From assembly GCF_023715145.1 (NCBI RefSeq), contig NZ_JAMBNP010000003.1, positions 124,001 through 188,000 on the forward strand: 64,000 nt of DNA. The letters run 5' to 3'. This DNA is from Paenibacillus glycanilyticus (GTDB lineage Bacteria; Bacillota; Bacilli; Paenibacillales; Paenibacillaceae). The notes beneath the pieces were generated by a model. It ran no database searches. It was not told the DNA's origin and saw nothing but the letters and a program-made list of their open reading frames with translations. The translations under genes were made by a program, and so were the position numbers. Below, piece after piece: positions 42,302 to 50,660 of this stretch. The first letter of the stretch is position 1; each line of letters begins with the position of its first letter.

Positions 42302-43801
42302 TTAGAGCGTTACTTTCTCCAGCTCCGGATACTCTTGAAGCAAGGCGTTTGATGGATCTGATGTCGCGCCTTTCAAATGTTGATCGAAGAATGCCCGCGT
42401 TAAAGCTTCGGTAATGATAAGGCATCTTGCCGGATCTGTCTTACCGCCTATACCAATCTTGTTGCGGAGCCAATTAGAGCCGATAAGCAGGCCGAAATCC
42501 GTAAATTTCATATGATCGCTGCCTTTTATCGTATAGAGGCTGCCGGATGCTTCCAGCATGTCTGTAAGTCCGGTTATATTTTGCCTCGCCTTATTATAGG
42601 CCGCCTCATAAGCTTCCCTCGTGCCATAGACCGACTCCGAAATCAGCTGCTCTTGTTCTTCGGCCGCTACTTCATTCAGATCTTGAATCAGCGGTTTGCG
42701 GTCTTTGATCTGCTGAATGTGGTTCTTGTCATTGGCGAGCATAAGGAATGGCGCCATAGCCTTATCGTTCTCCGGCGTGACATATACCGCTCCATCCAAA
42801 TTAACGGCAGCCTTCACGCGGCTGTCATGCATAGCCAGATTATACGCGGCGGCTCCCCCGACTGAATGCCCCATAACGCCAATATGGTCGAGATCCAATT
42901 TCCCTTTAAAGTCTACGTCCTGCATTTCCTTGCCTTCGTTCAGCTCGCTAAGCTTGTCCATAACGAAGGAAGCGTCATCGGCCATAATTTGAGTAATGAT
43001 CTCTGCGGGCTCGGCGATATGGAAGTCCGTTGTCGCCTCCATGGCTGAAACGGCGTGGTCCGGAAATACGGTGCCCGCGGATACGTACGTGTGATCAATA
43101 GCGGCAACGATATACCCGTGACTGGCCAAATCCTCGTATTGCGAAGTATGAACGGCCATGGATGTACCTGCTCCATGGGAGAACAGTACGACAGGATATT
43201 GCGACAGCCGGCTGGAAATCGGAAGATCGGCCTTCGCAGCTGTTTTTACAAGGCGCAGATATTCAAGCGCAAATTCAGGTACATGAAAGAATAAAGCAAA
43301 TAAGGTTATGAGTTCCGGCTGCAAATAGGGCTCATTTGGCTTTGAATTATTTTTCTCTGCCGGGTAATAAAGCTTAATCATAAGCTCGCGTGGTTGAGGT
43401 GACTTGTCAAGGAACGGATCATCACGGTTGTTATCCACCAAGCGCAGCTCCTCTACGCCTATCTTGTAGTCACCGGTAAGCTTTGGAAGGGTGAATACGG
43501 GAAGGGCATAAGAGAGGAAAGAGGTTAAGGCAAGACTTCCTGCGGATAGGCACATCACAAGCCCCTTCAGCACTTTGGGCAACCTGGTTGTGGTCTTGAA
43601 TACGGTATAGATGATCAGCAGCAGCACGAAAGCATAGGCGAGAAACATTTGGTACCGAAAACCTTCAACAAGACCGTGAAGGAGAAGAACAGCCAGATTA
43701 ACGGATGCGGTACTAATCCAAACTTTTCTGGGCAGCTTGCTAAAGCACAGAAGCAGCGACATGACGTTGACTAATATTAATGCCATTTCTAATATTCTCA
43801 T
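42302..43801 (-). CDS. Membrane alpha/beta hydrolase, PAF-acetylhydrolase-like
   Basis: A 499-residue protein. Residues 1-100 contain about four membrane segments. Residues about 110-495 form an alpha/beta hydrolase resembling platelet-activating-factor acetylhydrolase: the oxyanion region is VVLFSHGAGTS, the nucleophile elbow is IGVMGHSVGGAA with Ser313, and the acid and His lie in later strands (VNLDGAVYV; GSDHMKFTDFG). It would cleave lipid or lipopeptide esters at the membrane. ATG 43801 follows GAGGCGG. It is 13 bases behind the ABC permease, suggesting a role in detoxifying the exported compound. Confidence 0.85.
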   Translation of the reverse strand: MRILEMALILVNVMSLLLCFSKLPRKVWISTASVNLAVLLLHGLVEGFRYQMFLAYAFVLLLIIYTVFKTTTRLPKVLKGLVMCLSAGSLALTSFLSYALPVFTLPKLTGDYKIGVEELRLVDNNRDDPFLDKSPQPRELMIKLYYPAEKNNSKPNEPYLQPELITLFALFFHVPEFALEYLRLVKTAAKADLPISSRLSQYPVVLFSHGAGTSMAVHTSQYEDLASHGYIVAAIDHTYVSAGTVFPDHAVSAMEATTDFHIAEPAEIITQIMADDASFVMDKLSELNEGKEMQDVDFKGKLDLDHIGVMGHSVGGAAAYNLAMHDSRVKAAVNLDGAVYVTPENDKAMAPFLMLANDKNHIQQIKDRKPLIQDLNEVAAEEQEQLISESVYGTREAYEAAYNKARQNITGLTDMLEASGSLYTIKGSDHMKFTDFGLLIGSNWLRNKIGIGGKTDPARCLIITEALTRAFFDQHLKGATSDPSNALLQEYPELEKVTL

Positions 43802-43814
43802 GTTATGTTCCGCC

Positions 43815-44588
43815 TCATGATCCGCTATGGACATCAGATCTTACGTAATAGATGAGGCTGAAGGCCATCGAGAGGACAAAGGTTGCGGACAAAATAATAA
43901 GCGCGGGAACCGCATAAGGATTTGGGTCGGCGAGATCCGCAATATCCTGGGCGAGATGTCGGACCGGCCAATATGGCGTAAGCCAAGGGAATAGAATGCC
44001 GCCCTGGCCATGGCCAATCTCGCCAATAACCGTGACTATGGTTGCGAATACGCCAAGAACGGCAGCGGGAATGACATTTTTGGCGATAAGGGTGACGGCT
44101 GCTGCAACTGGAACCGTGCCAAATGAAAGGAGACATACCCATACATTCATCTTCAGGCCAAGCCAGATGATATCGAAGTTAATGCTGCCCTGCAGCAGCT
44201 TCACAAGGCTCGCGGCAAGCACGGCTATACAGGACAAGACCGTGGTCATGACAATAAGGATGAACACGACAGCGAGCTTGGCTGACAATATTCTTGCGCG
44301 TGATACCGGATAAGAGAATAGCTGGTTAATGGTACGCTCTTGATATTCCCTGGAGATGATATAGGCCGTGAACAAAGCGAATATGGAGGGTGCGATCATA
44401 ACAAGCACCATGCCTTGCCGATAAAACATGTCTTGAATGTCTATTCCGGCGGGTGTTCCATCGGGCGCTATTTTCGGCAGGAAGGCAAACAGCGCAACCA
44501 GATTGGCAGGGATGGCACCAAGCAGCACAAGCCAAGGGATTTTGGTGGATTTAAGCTTTAGCAGCTCTGTATAGATCACGTTAACCAA
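43815..44588 (-). CDS. ABC-2-type permease
   Basis: A 257-residue permease with six membrane segments (PWLVLLGAIPANLVALF, VMIAPSIFALFTAYI and so on) and the ABC-2 mark EYQERTINQLFSYPVSR. It resembles BcrB/LanF-type exporters of peptides. The start is ambiguous: TTG at 44588 has GGGGGG upstream, while GTG at 44597 or 44579 are alternatives. The frame overlaps the ATPase end by eight bases, so the two are coupled. Confidence 0.85.
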   Translation of the reverse strand: MVNVIYTELLKLKSTKIPWLVLLGAIPANLVALFAFLPKIAPDGTPAGIDIQDMFYRQGMVLVMIAPSIFALFTAYIISREYQERTINQLFSYPVSRARILSAKLAVVFILIVMTTVLSCIAVLAASLVKLLQGSINFDIIWLGLKMNVWVCLLSFGTVPVAAAVTLIAKNVIPAAVLGVFATIVTVIGEIGHGQGGILFPWLTPYWPVRHLAQDIADLADPNPYAVPALIILSATFVLSMAFSLIYYVRSDVHSGS

Positions 44589-45498
44589 GAGGAACACCCC
44601 CCGTTACTTTTAGAAAATAATCCAGGCTATCTCCTGACAGCCGGATCTCTTTTACGCCAACTCCATGACTTGTCAGTGCGAGATTGACGCTCGCAGATTG
44701 ATCAAGAGAGCCGTAAAGATGCAGGATACCCGGCCCTGCTATCCGGTAATCGGATAAGCCAAGCTTTTGCTCCAGCAGATAGGCGGCCTTCTTGTCATCG
44801 TCCACCTTGATCTCAAGATAATGCCGGGTCTTCCGCTGCAAGTCATCATAGTTAATCTCCTCCATCAGAGTGCCGTGATGAATGATTCCAACCCGGGTGG
44901 CCAGCTGTTCGACTTCGCTCAGCAGATGGCTGGAGATGATAAAGGTAATGCCGCGTTGTCTGGCCAAATCGAGAAACAGCTGCCGAATTTCCTTAATGCC
45001 CGCCGGATCGAGGCCATTCGTCGGCTCGTCGAGGACAAGCAGCTCGGGATGATGGAGCAGGGCACGGGCAATGCCGAGTCTCTGCTTCATGCCAAGCGAG
45101 TAATGCTTCACCTTCTGATTCCGGGCATCCAGCAGGCCAACGATCGAGAGGACCTCCTCGATATATTCTTTATTGCCCATTCCCATAAGGCGGCGATGGA
45201 TTTCCAAATTGTCCGCGGCGCTTAGGTTCAGATAAAATCCGGGGTACTCGATAATAGCTCCAATCCGCTCCATAGCTCTCGCTCTCCTGCCGAACAAGCT
45301 CTCGCCAAACAACTCGATCTCTCCCGCGGTAGGCTGGATCAAGCCCATAATCATCCGCAGGGTTGTTGTTTTGCCGGCGCCGTTTTGGCCGAGAAAGCCG
45401 TAAATATCGCCTTGCCGGATATTCATATGGAGGTTATTGACGACTGTTTTCCCGCCATAACGTTTCGTTAAGTGATTGGTTCGCAGAACATAGTCCAC
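44581..45498 (-). CDS. ABC transporter ATPase, bacitracin/lantibiotic-export type
   Basis: A 305-residue ATPase. Walker A is GFLGQNGAGKTTTLRMI (about 34-50), the signature is YSLGMKQRLGIARALL, Walker B is LLVLDEPTNGLDPAG, and the switch His is in ISSHLLSE. The C-terminal 80 residues are the extra domain seen in BcrA-like proteins. The start is GTG at 45498 with AAAGGAG upstream; a longer frame to 45543 has no site. Together with the permease it forms an exporter, next to a two-component system that probably induces it. Confidence 0.93.
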   Translation of the reverse strand: MDYVLRTNHLTKRYGGKTVVNNLHMNIRQGDIYGFLGQNGAGKTTTLRMIMGLIQPTAGEIELFGESLFGRRARAMERIGAIIEYPGFYLNLSAADNLEIHRRLMGMGNKEYIEEVLSIVGLLDARNQKVKHYSLGMKQRLGIARALLHHPELLVLDEPTNGLDPAGIKEIRQLFLDLARQRGITFIISSHLLSEVEQLATRVGIIHHGTLMEEINYDDLQRKTRHYLEIKVDDDKKAAYLLEQKLGLSDYRIAGPGILHLYGSLDQSASVNLALTSHGVGVKEIRLSGDSLDYFLKVTGGVPLG

Positions 45499-45615
45499 GT
45501 TGATCAACTCCTTTCGAACCTTAGTGTACAGCAGAGATTTCACAGGCTATTAATAAATACCTTACAAAAACCTTAAATCGAATAATAAAAAGAAAAAGCC
45601 AAACCGGCCGCCGGT

Positions 45616-46539
45616 TTAACTTTTCATAAGGTTGAAGGAAAATACGGTTTTCTCATTCGGAGTACTGGCTGCCGTTATATGACCGCCCATCCTTTCGACC
45701 AGATTTTTCGCGATGGTCAGTCCTAGTCCGGTGCCTCGAAGCGAGGCATTTCTGGAAGCCTCTCCGGTATAAAGCCGTTCGAAAATATGGGGTAAATCCT
45801 GTCGGGCAATTCCTTTGCCCCGATCCCAAACCTCTACCCAGACCTTGCCGGTATGTTCTCTTGCGGTGATCCCAATCTCGCCGCCGTCGGCGCCGTAGCG
45901 CAGGCTATTGGACAGAAGATTGTTGAGGACGCGTCTTAGAAATGCCGAATCTCCTCTGACAAGGAGCGGATCTTCCGGGAGATCAATCACAGGCGTTACA
46001 TTGGTTTTCATTAGAGCGGGGTAGAAATCAACCAGCACCTCGGGTATCAGTTCAGACAGGTTAACCGGGTGCAGATCAGGTGCGGCATCATCGGTCTCCA
46101 GGCGGGCCAACTCGAAGAAATCCTGTAGAAGAGTCAGCAGATCATCGCCTTTGCTCACGGCTATGCGGAGAAAAGCTTCTTTCTCCTCGGCGGACAAGGT
46201 CGCATCCTGCTGAAGGGCTTCCATGTAGCCAAGCAACGAGGTGAGCGGAGTACGCAGATCATGCGAAATATTGGCGATCATCCGTTTGCGTTCGTCCTCC
46301 AGAAAGGTTGTCCGCTCAAAGGACTTTTGAACATAATCGACCAGCCGGTTTAACTCTTCCCCTAATTCGTTCAGAGGCTTATTGGCCGTATGGAGACGAT
46401 AGCGCATATTGAGATTGCCGGTTCGGATGTCGGATGTGGTCCGAACGAGCTTCCGGATTTCCTTCTGCAGTTGTATATAGCGGTAGAAGATAACAAGGCC
46501 AAACAGCAGCAGTACAGCAATAACGATAGGGTAGGCCAT
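45616..46539 (-). CDS. Sensor histidine kinase with a single N-terminal membrane segment
   Basis: A 307-residue kinase. Residues 4-19 form one membrane segment, followed by a HAMP-like helix (about 20-75). The H box is NISHDLRTPLTSLLG with H93, then the N box LNNLLSNSLRYG, DRGKGI, FERLYTG and GTGLGLTIAKN. There is essentially no external part, so the signal probably comes from the membrane or the linked ABC transporter. ATG 46539 lies five bases after the regulator stop, with GAGGGG overlapping that stop. Confidence 0.92.
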   Translation of the reverse strand: MAYPIVIAVLLLFGLVIFYRYIQLQKEIRKLVRTTSDIRTGNLNMRYRLHTANKPLNELGEELNRLVDYVQKSFERTTFLEDERKRMIANISHDLRTPLTSLLGYMEALQQDATLSAEEKEAFLRIAVSKGDDLLTLLQDFFELARLETDDAAPDLHPVNLSELIPEVLVDFYPALMKTNVTPVIDLPEDPLLVRGDSAFLRRVLNNLLSNSLRYGADGGEIGITAREHTGKVWVEVWDRGKGIARQDLPHIFERLYTGEASRNASLRGTGLGLTIAKNLVERMGGHITAASTPNEKTVFSFNLMKS

Positions 46540-46543
46540 TCGG

Positions 46544-47245
46544 TTACCCCTCGCCCAGCTTGTAGCCGAAGCCCCAGACCGTCTGGATATACTGCGGGCT
46601 CGAAGGATCCTTCTCGATTTTCGTCCGAATCCGGTTAATATGCACCATGACGGTGTTGTCGTCGGCCATGCTTTCTTCCTGCCACACGGCTTGAAAGATA
46701 TGGGATTTGGCAAATACCCGGGTAGGACTGGAGAGGAACAGCTTTAGTATGGCATATTCCTTGGCGGTAATCGGTTTTTTCTGTCCCCGCACCGTCAGCT
46801 CGCAGGATCCGGTATCCAGCTCCAAATCGCCATGCTTAAGAATTTTAGGTGCCGCCGCTGCATGATCGGGTTGAAAACCGATATAACGGCGAAGCTGGGC
46901 TTTCACCCTTGCGACAAGCTCGCCAATCGTAAAGGGCTTCGTTATGTAGTCATCGGCTCCAAGCTCCAGCAGGCTGATCTTGTCCATCTCTCTGTCTTTG
47001 GCCGATAAGACAATAACCGGCGTGGTTCTGGTCTCGCGGATCTTCCGCAAAACCTCTTGGCCGTCTACAATCGGCAGCATGAGATCGAGAATAATAAGCT
47101 GATACTCTTCCTTGGCTATGAGGGCGAGAGCTTCTTTGCCGTTATAGGCAGACTGAACTTCGTAATCTTCTTTCTTTAGGTACCGGGCAACCAGCTGGTT
47201 GATTTCCTGATCGTCTTCAATAATTAGAATGCGGGTAGAGACCAT
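46544..47245 (-). CDS. OmpR/PhoB-family response regulator
   Basis: A 233-residue regulator: receiver at 1-120 with D54 (LIILDLMLPIVDG), conserved Ser/Thr in IVLSAKD, and K103 in DDYITKPF. The winged helix at about 138-230 has TAKEYAILKLFLSSP, HINRIRTKIE and VWGFGYKLG. A GGGG site precedes the ATG at 47245. It leads the cluster of kinase, ABC ATPase, permease and hydrolase, which it probably activates. Confidence 0.94.
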   Translation of the reverse strand: MVSTRILIIEDDQEINQLVARYLKKEDYEVQSAYNGKEALALIAKEEYQLIILDLMLPIVDGQEVLRKIRETRTTPVIVLSAKDREMDKISLLELGADDYITKPFTIGELVARVKAQLRRYIGFQPDHAAAAPKILKHGDLELDTGSCELTVRGQKKPITAKEYAILKLFLSSPTRVFAKSHIFQAVWQEESMADDNTVMVHINRIRTKIEKDPSSPQYIQTVWGFGYKLGEG

Positions 47246-47317
47246 ATGTATTCCCCTATCATGAGGTTATCTTCCGTTCAAAAACGAATATACCTTAGTG
47301 CCTGCCCGCGATTCAAG

Positions 47318-48163
47318 TCAGCTCCGCCCCGCGCGAAGGCGGTATTCCGTAGGGGAGCAGCTTGCTTCCTTGCGGAAGGCCTTGCCGAAATGGTTCGTGT
47401 CCGGAAAGCCGACGAGCTCTGCAATTTCCTTAATCGCCAGATCGGTTGTGCCAAGCAGCGACTTTGCCTTCTGCATGCGCCTGCGGTTCAAATATTTGAG
47501 CGGAGAAACGGCGAAATGCTTGTTAAAATAACGGACGAGATAGTTCGGATGAAGATGGACATGCTTGGCCAGCTGTTCAAGGGTCAAGGCTTCGGCCAGA
47601 TTGGCTTCGATAAACGCCTCGATCCGCTTTAAACGTTCAATCTCGCCAAGCCGGCCCGGAACGAATCTAAGATGAGTATCTGATTGGGAGAGGAACAAGG
47701 CGATGATTTCGAGCAGAATGGATTTTTCGCGGATCCTCGCCAGGTAAGAGCGGTCCTGATACAGCACTCCCAGCTCCCGGAACAGACTTATCAAGGTGTC
47801 CATATGGGCAGGCGTTACGTCGAGAATATGCGGGACCTCGAGCCACTGGAACAGATCCATCTCGCCCATCGTCGCTGTGAAATGGCACCAATATTTCGTA
47901 TAAGGGCTATTGCTTACGGCGGAGTAAGATTGCAGGACATGAGCGGGCATATGGACAAGCTGTCCGGGGACGGGGCGGTATTCCTCTCCGTCGATCTTAA
48001 GCCAGCCTTCGCCTTCGCAGATCAGATAAAATTTATTATAAGAAGGGACATAATCCAGCTCGCGCCACTGCGGCGTGCATTCGGTATAAAAGGCTTCCTC
48101 CAGATGAACCTGCAGATGCTGAATCATCTCGTTCAGGAACTCGTGATTACGGTTGAACGGCAT
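47318..48163 (-). CDS. AraC-family transcriptional regulator
   Basis: A 281-residue regulator. The N-terminal half is a cupin-like sugar-sensing domain (YLICEGEGWLKIDGEEYRPVPG, LVHMPAHVLQSY). The C-terminal half has two helix-turn-helix units: LTLEQLAKHVHLHPNYLVRYFNKHF and IKEIAELVGFPDTNHFGKAFRKE. GAGGTG precedes the ATG. It is divergent from the alpha-L-fucosidase gene, so fucose or a fucosyl sugar is a reasonable ligand. Confidence 0.92.
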   Translation of the reverse strand: MPFNRNHEFLNEMIQHLQVHLEEAFYTECTPQWRELDYVPSYNKFYLICEGEGWLKIDGEEYRPVPGQLVHMPAHVLQSYSAVSNSPYTKYWCHFTATMGEMDLFQWLEVPHILDVTPAHMDTLISLFRELGVLYQDRSYLARIREKSILLEIIALFLSQSDTHLRFVPGRLGEIERLKRIEAFIEANLAEALTLEQLAKHVHLHPNYLVRYFNKHFAVSPLKYLNRRRMQKAKSLLGTTDLAIKEIAELVGFPDTNHFGKAFRKEASCSPTEYRLRAGRS

Positions 48164-48245
48164 GTGGCGACACCTCGAATTAGGTTAATCAAATCCCCAT
48201 ACAAGCTAATTTGCTGCCTATATCATATCACAAATGACCGCTAGA

Positions 48246-48262
48246 CTAAGGGTATACCTTAG
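48246..48262. promoter_or_regulatory. Palindrome between the AraC and fucosidase genes
   Basis: CTAAGG and CCTTAG flank GTATA, 22 bases before the fucosidase start. The centre TATACC could be the -10 box of the fucosidase promoter, so the site may be an operator. Confidence 0.4.
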
Positions 48263-48283
48263 CTTTGGAGGCGATCCTTTCCA

Positions 48284-49603
48284 ATGAGTCAATCTTATAT
48301 TGAGCAGCGTACGGAGCGGACCAAGTGGTTCCTGCAAGACCGGTTTGGCATGTTTATTCACTGGGGGCTTTACGCTATACCCGCACGCGGGGAATGGGTA
48401 AGAAACGCGGAGCGGATAAGCGTAGAGGATTATCAGGTTTATTTCGATCAATTTAACCCGGAACGATATGAACCGAAGCAATGGGCGAAGGCGGCCAAAG
48501 CGGCGGGGATGAAATATGCGGTGCTTACCGCGAAGCATCATGACGGCTTCTGCCTGTTTGACAGCAAGCTGACCGAATACAAGTCCACCAATACGCCATG
48601 CGGAAGAGATCTGGTGAGAGAGTTTCTGGACGCTTTCCGCGAAGAAGGCTTGAAGGTTGGGCTCTATTATTCGCTGCTTGACTGGCATCATCCGGATTAT
48701 CCGGCCTATGGCGACAGCATTCATCCGATGAGGGATAATGAGGCTTACAAACGTGACCCGGAGCGGTTCGTAAATTACCTCGACTATATGCATGGCCAGG
48801 TCCGCGAGCTGCTTACCGGCTACGGCAAGCTGGATATTATGTGGTTCGATTTCTCCTATGGCGATCTGAAAGGCGAAGCATGGCGGGCAACGGAGCTGAT
48901 GGAGATGATCCGCTCCATTCAGCCGCAAATTATCGTGGACAATCGCCTAGAGGCCAGCGGCGAGGAAGGCGGATCCATCTATACCGGCAATCCGAGCTTA
49001 TATTCGGGGGATTTTGCTTCTCCGGAGCAGATTATTCCGCCAAGCGGAGTTACCGATGAAGAGGGCAATTCCATTCCGTGGGAAGCGTGCATCACCCTGA
49101 ATAATAATTGGGGCTATAGCGCGGCCGATCTTACTTACAAGTCGGCGAAGACCGTCATTCGCAAGCTGGTTGAATGCGTCAGCAAGAACGGCAATCTGCT
49201 CCTTAATGTGGGGCCGGACGCGAAAGGCGAGATTCCGAGGGAGTCGCTGGAGATCCTGGAGGAAGTCGGGCAATGGATAAGCAGAAACGGCGACAGCATC
49301 TACGGCTGCGGTGAAGCAGAGCTGCCTAAGCCGGAGTGGGGCCGCTATACGCGCAAGGGCAACAAGCTGTATGCCCATTTGTTCGAAGAAAGCATTGGGC
49401 CGGTCAGCCTGGTTGGTCTGGCGGGGCGAATAAAGCAAGCAAGGCTGCTGTCGGACGGATCCGAGGTATTTGTAACACGACCATGGAATGCCCAGCTGTA
49501 CCAGAAGGATGCCTACTTCAACTTCGCAAGACCGGAGCATTCTACTTATCCGCTCCCGGATGGGCGGGATACCGTTGTTGAGCTTACGCTAATCGAAGAA
49601 TAA
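48284..49603 (+). CDS. Alpha-L-fucosidase, GH29 family, cytosolic
   Basis: A 439-residue glycoside hydrolase. The N-terminal barrel begins with FGMFIHWGLYAIPARGEWV, and YAVLTAKHHDGFCLFDSKLT is the hallmark second motif. The nucleophile is expected at D189 in LDIMWFDFSYG. ECVSKNGNLLLNVGPDAKG is another conserved stretch, and a short beta domain follows. There is no signal peptide, so it acts on small fucosylated sugars already imported. TTTGGAGG precedes the ATG. The neighbouring AraC gene is the likely regulator. Confidence 0.94.
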   Translation: MSQSYIEQRTERTKWFLQDRFGMFIHWGLYAIPARGEWVRNAERISVEDYQVYFDQFNPERYEPKQWAKAAKAAGMKYAVLTAKHHDGFCLFDSKLTEYKSTNTPCGRDLVREFLDAFREEGLKVGLYYSLLDWHHPDYPAYGDSIHPMRDNEAYKRDPERFVNYLDYMHGQVRELLTGYGKLDIMWFDFSYGDLKGEAWRATELMEMIRSIQPQIIVDNRLEASGEEGGSIYTGNPSLYSGDFASPEQIIPPSGVTDEEGNSIPWEACITLNNNWGYSAADLTYKSAKTVIRKLVECVSKNGNLLLNVGPDAKGEIPRESLEILEEVGQWISRNGDSIYGCGEAELPKPEWGRYTRKGNKLYAHLFEESIGPVSLVGLAGRIKQARLLSDGSEVFVTRPWNAQLYQKDAYFNFARPEHSTYPLPDGRDTVVELTLIEE

Positions 49604-49608
49604 AGGTT

Positions 49609-49641
49609 AAATGCCCCGCGTTACAGGAACGCGGGGCATTT
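49609..49641. terminator. Bidirectional terminator after the fucosidase
   Basis: A perfect 14-bp stem AAATGCCCCGCGTT/AACGCGGGGCATTT with a 5-base loop, between convergent genes. Confidence 0.85.
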
Positions 49642-49667
49642 ATTCTACAGCATTATTGGCTGTCCTT

Positions 49668-50630
49668 TCAGACTTCCACCGTAATCGGCGTTTCCTCCCG
49701 AAAGCAGATCTCGGCAAATAATAAGCCTAAATCATTTGCGGTCTGCTGCAATTGCTGCAATAGAAGAAGCACTTCTTCTGTTATATTTTCGCCGAAGCGC
49801 TGCTTACCCGCCCGGATGCTCGACAGCACATCACTGGTCTGGATGGATATGGTCTTAATCGAATGATGCAGAAGAGGATTCGTCTCGATATAGCTGGCGA
49901 GCGAGTTGATTCCGAATCGGACCGAACGCGGGAACTCCGCATTCAGAAGCAGAAACTCGGTCACCTCGGTCAGCCGTACATGATGGGCATGATATTTGCG
50001 GAAGGCTTCGTAGCCGCCGCAGGACTTGAGCAGAATAAGAAACCGGTTATAGCGGAGCTCATCATCCAGCAGCTTTACATCCTGCTGCATATTCCGATAG
50101 GTGGCGTGAATGAGGCGTACCGTACCGTTCAATCGCTCCACGAATTTGCCGGTTTGAATGAAATTCCAATTCTGCCCGCGGACCATCGTGGCATCTGCAG
50201 CGCCGTTAAACAGAGCCAGCGATTCGCTGATGCGCTTGTAGAACAGATAAGGAGATTGCAGCATCAGCTTGCTGACATCCTGATCCTTCAGCCATAAGTA
50301 GAGGGTGTTCATAATATCCCAGAGCTCGCCAGGAAGCATAGGGCGGAGAGTGCGGATATGATTTCGAACCTGCTGAATGCTGGAAAATATGCTTTCCGGA
50401 TTTGTCCGGTCAAAGGTCAGATCATGCAGGACAGTCCATTCATTAGCGGGAAGATGAGGTTCATTGTTATAGTCTACAGCTGCTTTAAGCCGTTGCCAGG
50501 CATAACCCTGTTCATCTTCCATTAATTCATGGCGCATACTGTAATTGATATTGATGATGCGGGCATAATGATCTGCCCGTTCCACGCAGCGCCCGATCAG
50601 GAGCAGTAATTCCGCATAGCGGTTTATCAT
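49668..50630 (-). CDS. Alpha-E (DUF403) domain protein
   Basis: A 320-residue all-helical protein of the alpha-E family. The N-terminus INRYAELLLLIGRCVERADHYARIININ is the typical start, and ESLALFNGAADATMVRGQNW and FLILLKSCGGYEAFRKYHA are family helices. Alpha-E proteins always sit beside circularly permuted ATP-grasp enzymes and are thought to help attach or hold a peptide-like tag. The gene lies 30 bases downstream of its ATP-grasp partner. The transglutaminase-like and Ntn-hydrolase partners found in many such operons are absent here. Confidence 0.9.
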   Translation of the reverse strand: MINRYAELLLLIGRCVERADHYARIININYSMRHELMEDEQGYAWQRLKAAVDYNNEPHLPANEWTVLHDLTFDRTNPESIFSSIQQVRNHIRTLRPMLPGELWDIMNTLYLWLKDQDVSKLMLQSPYLFYKRISESLALFNGAADATMVRGQNWNFIQTGKFVERLNGTVRLIHATYRNMQQDVKLLDDELRYNRFLILLKSCGGYEAFRKYHAHHVRLTEVTEFLLLNAEFPRSVRFGINSLASYIETNPLLHHSIKTISIQTSDVLSSIRAGKQRFGENITEEVLLLLQQLQQTANDLGLLFAEICFREETPITVEV

Positions 50631-50660
50631 CTCAGATCACCTCGTAAGTAGATGGTGTTA

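Noticed and set aside
48218..48928. Minus-strand frame of 236 codons over the fucosidase start
   Set aside because: Antisense to a clear GH29 domain.
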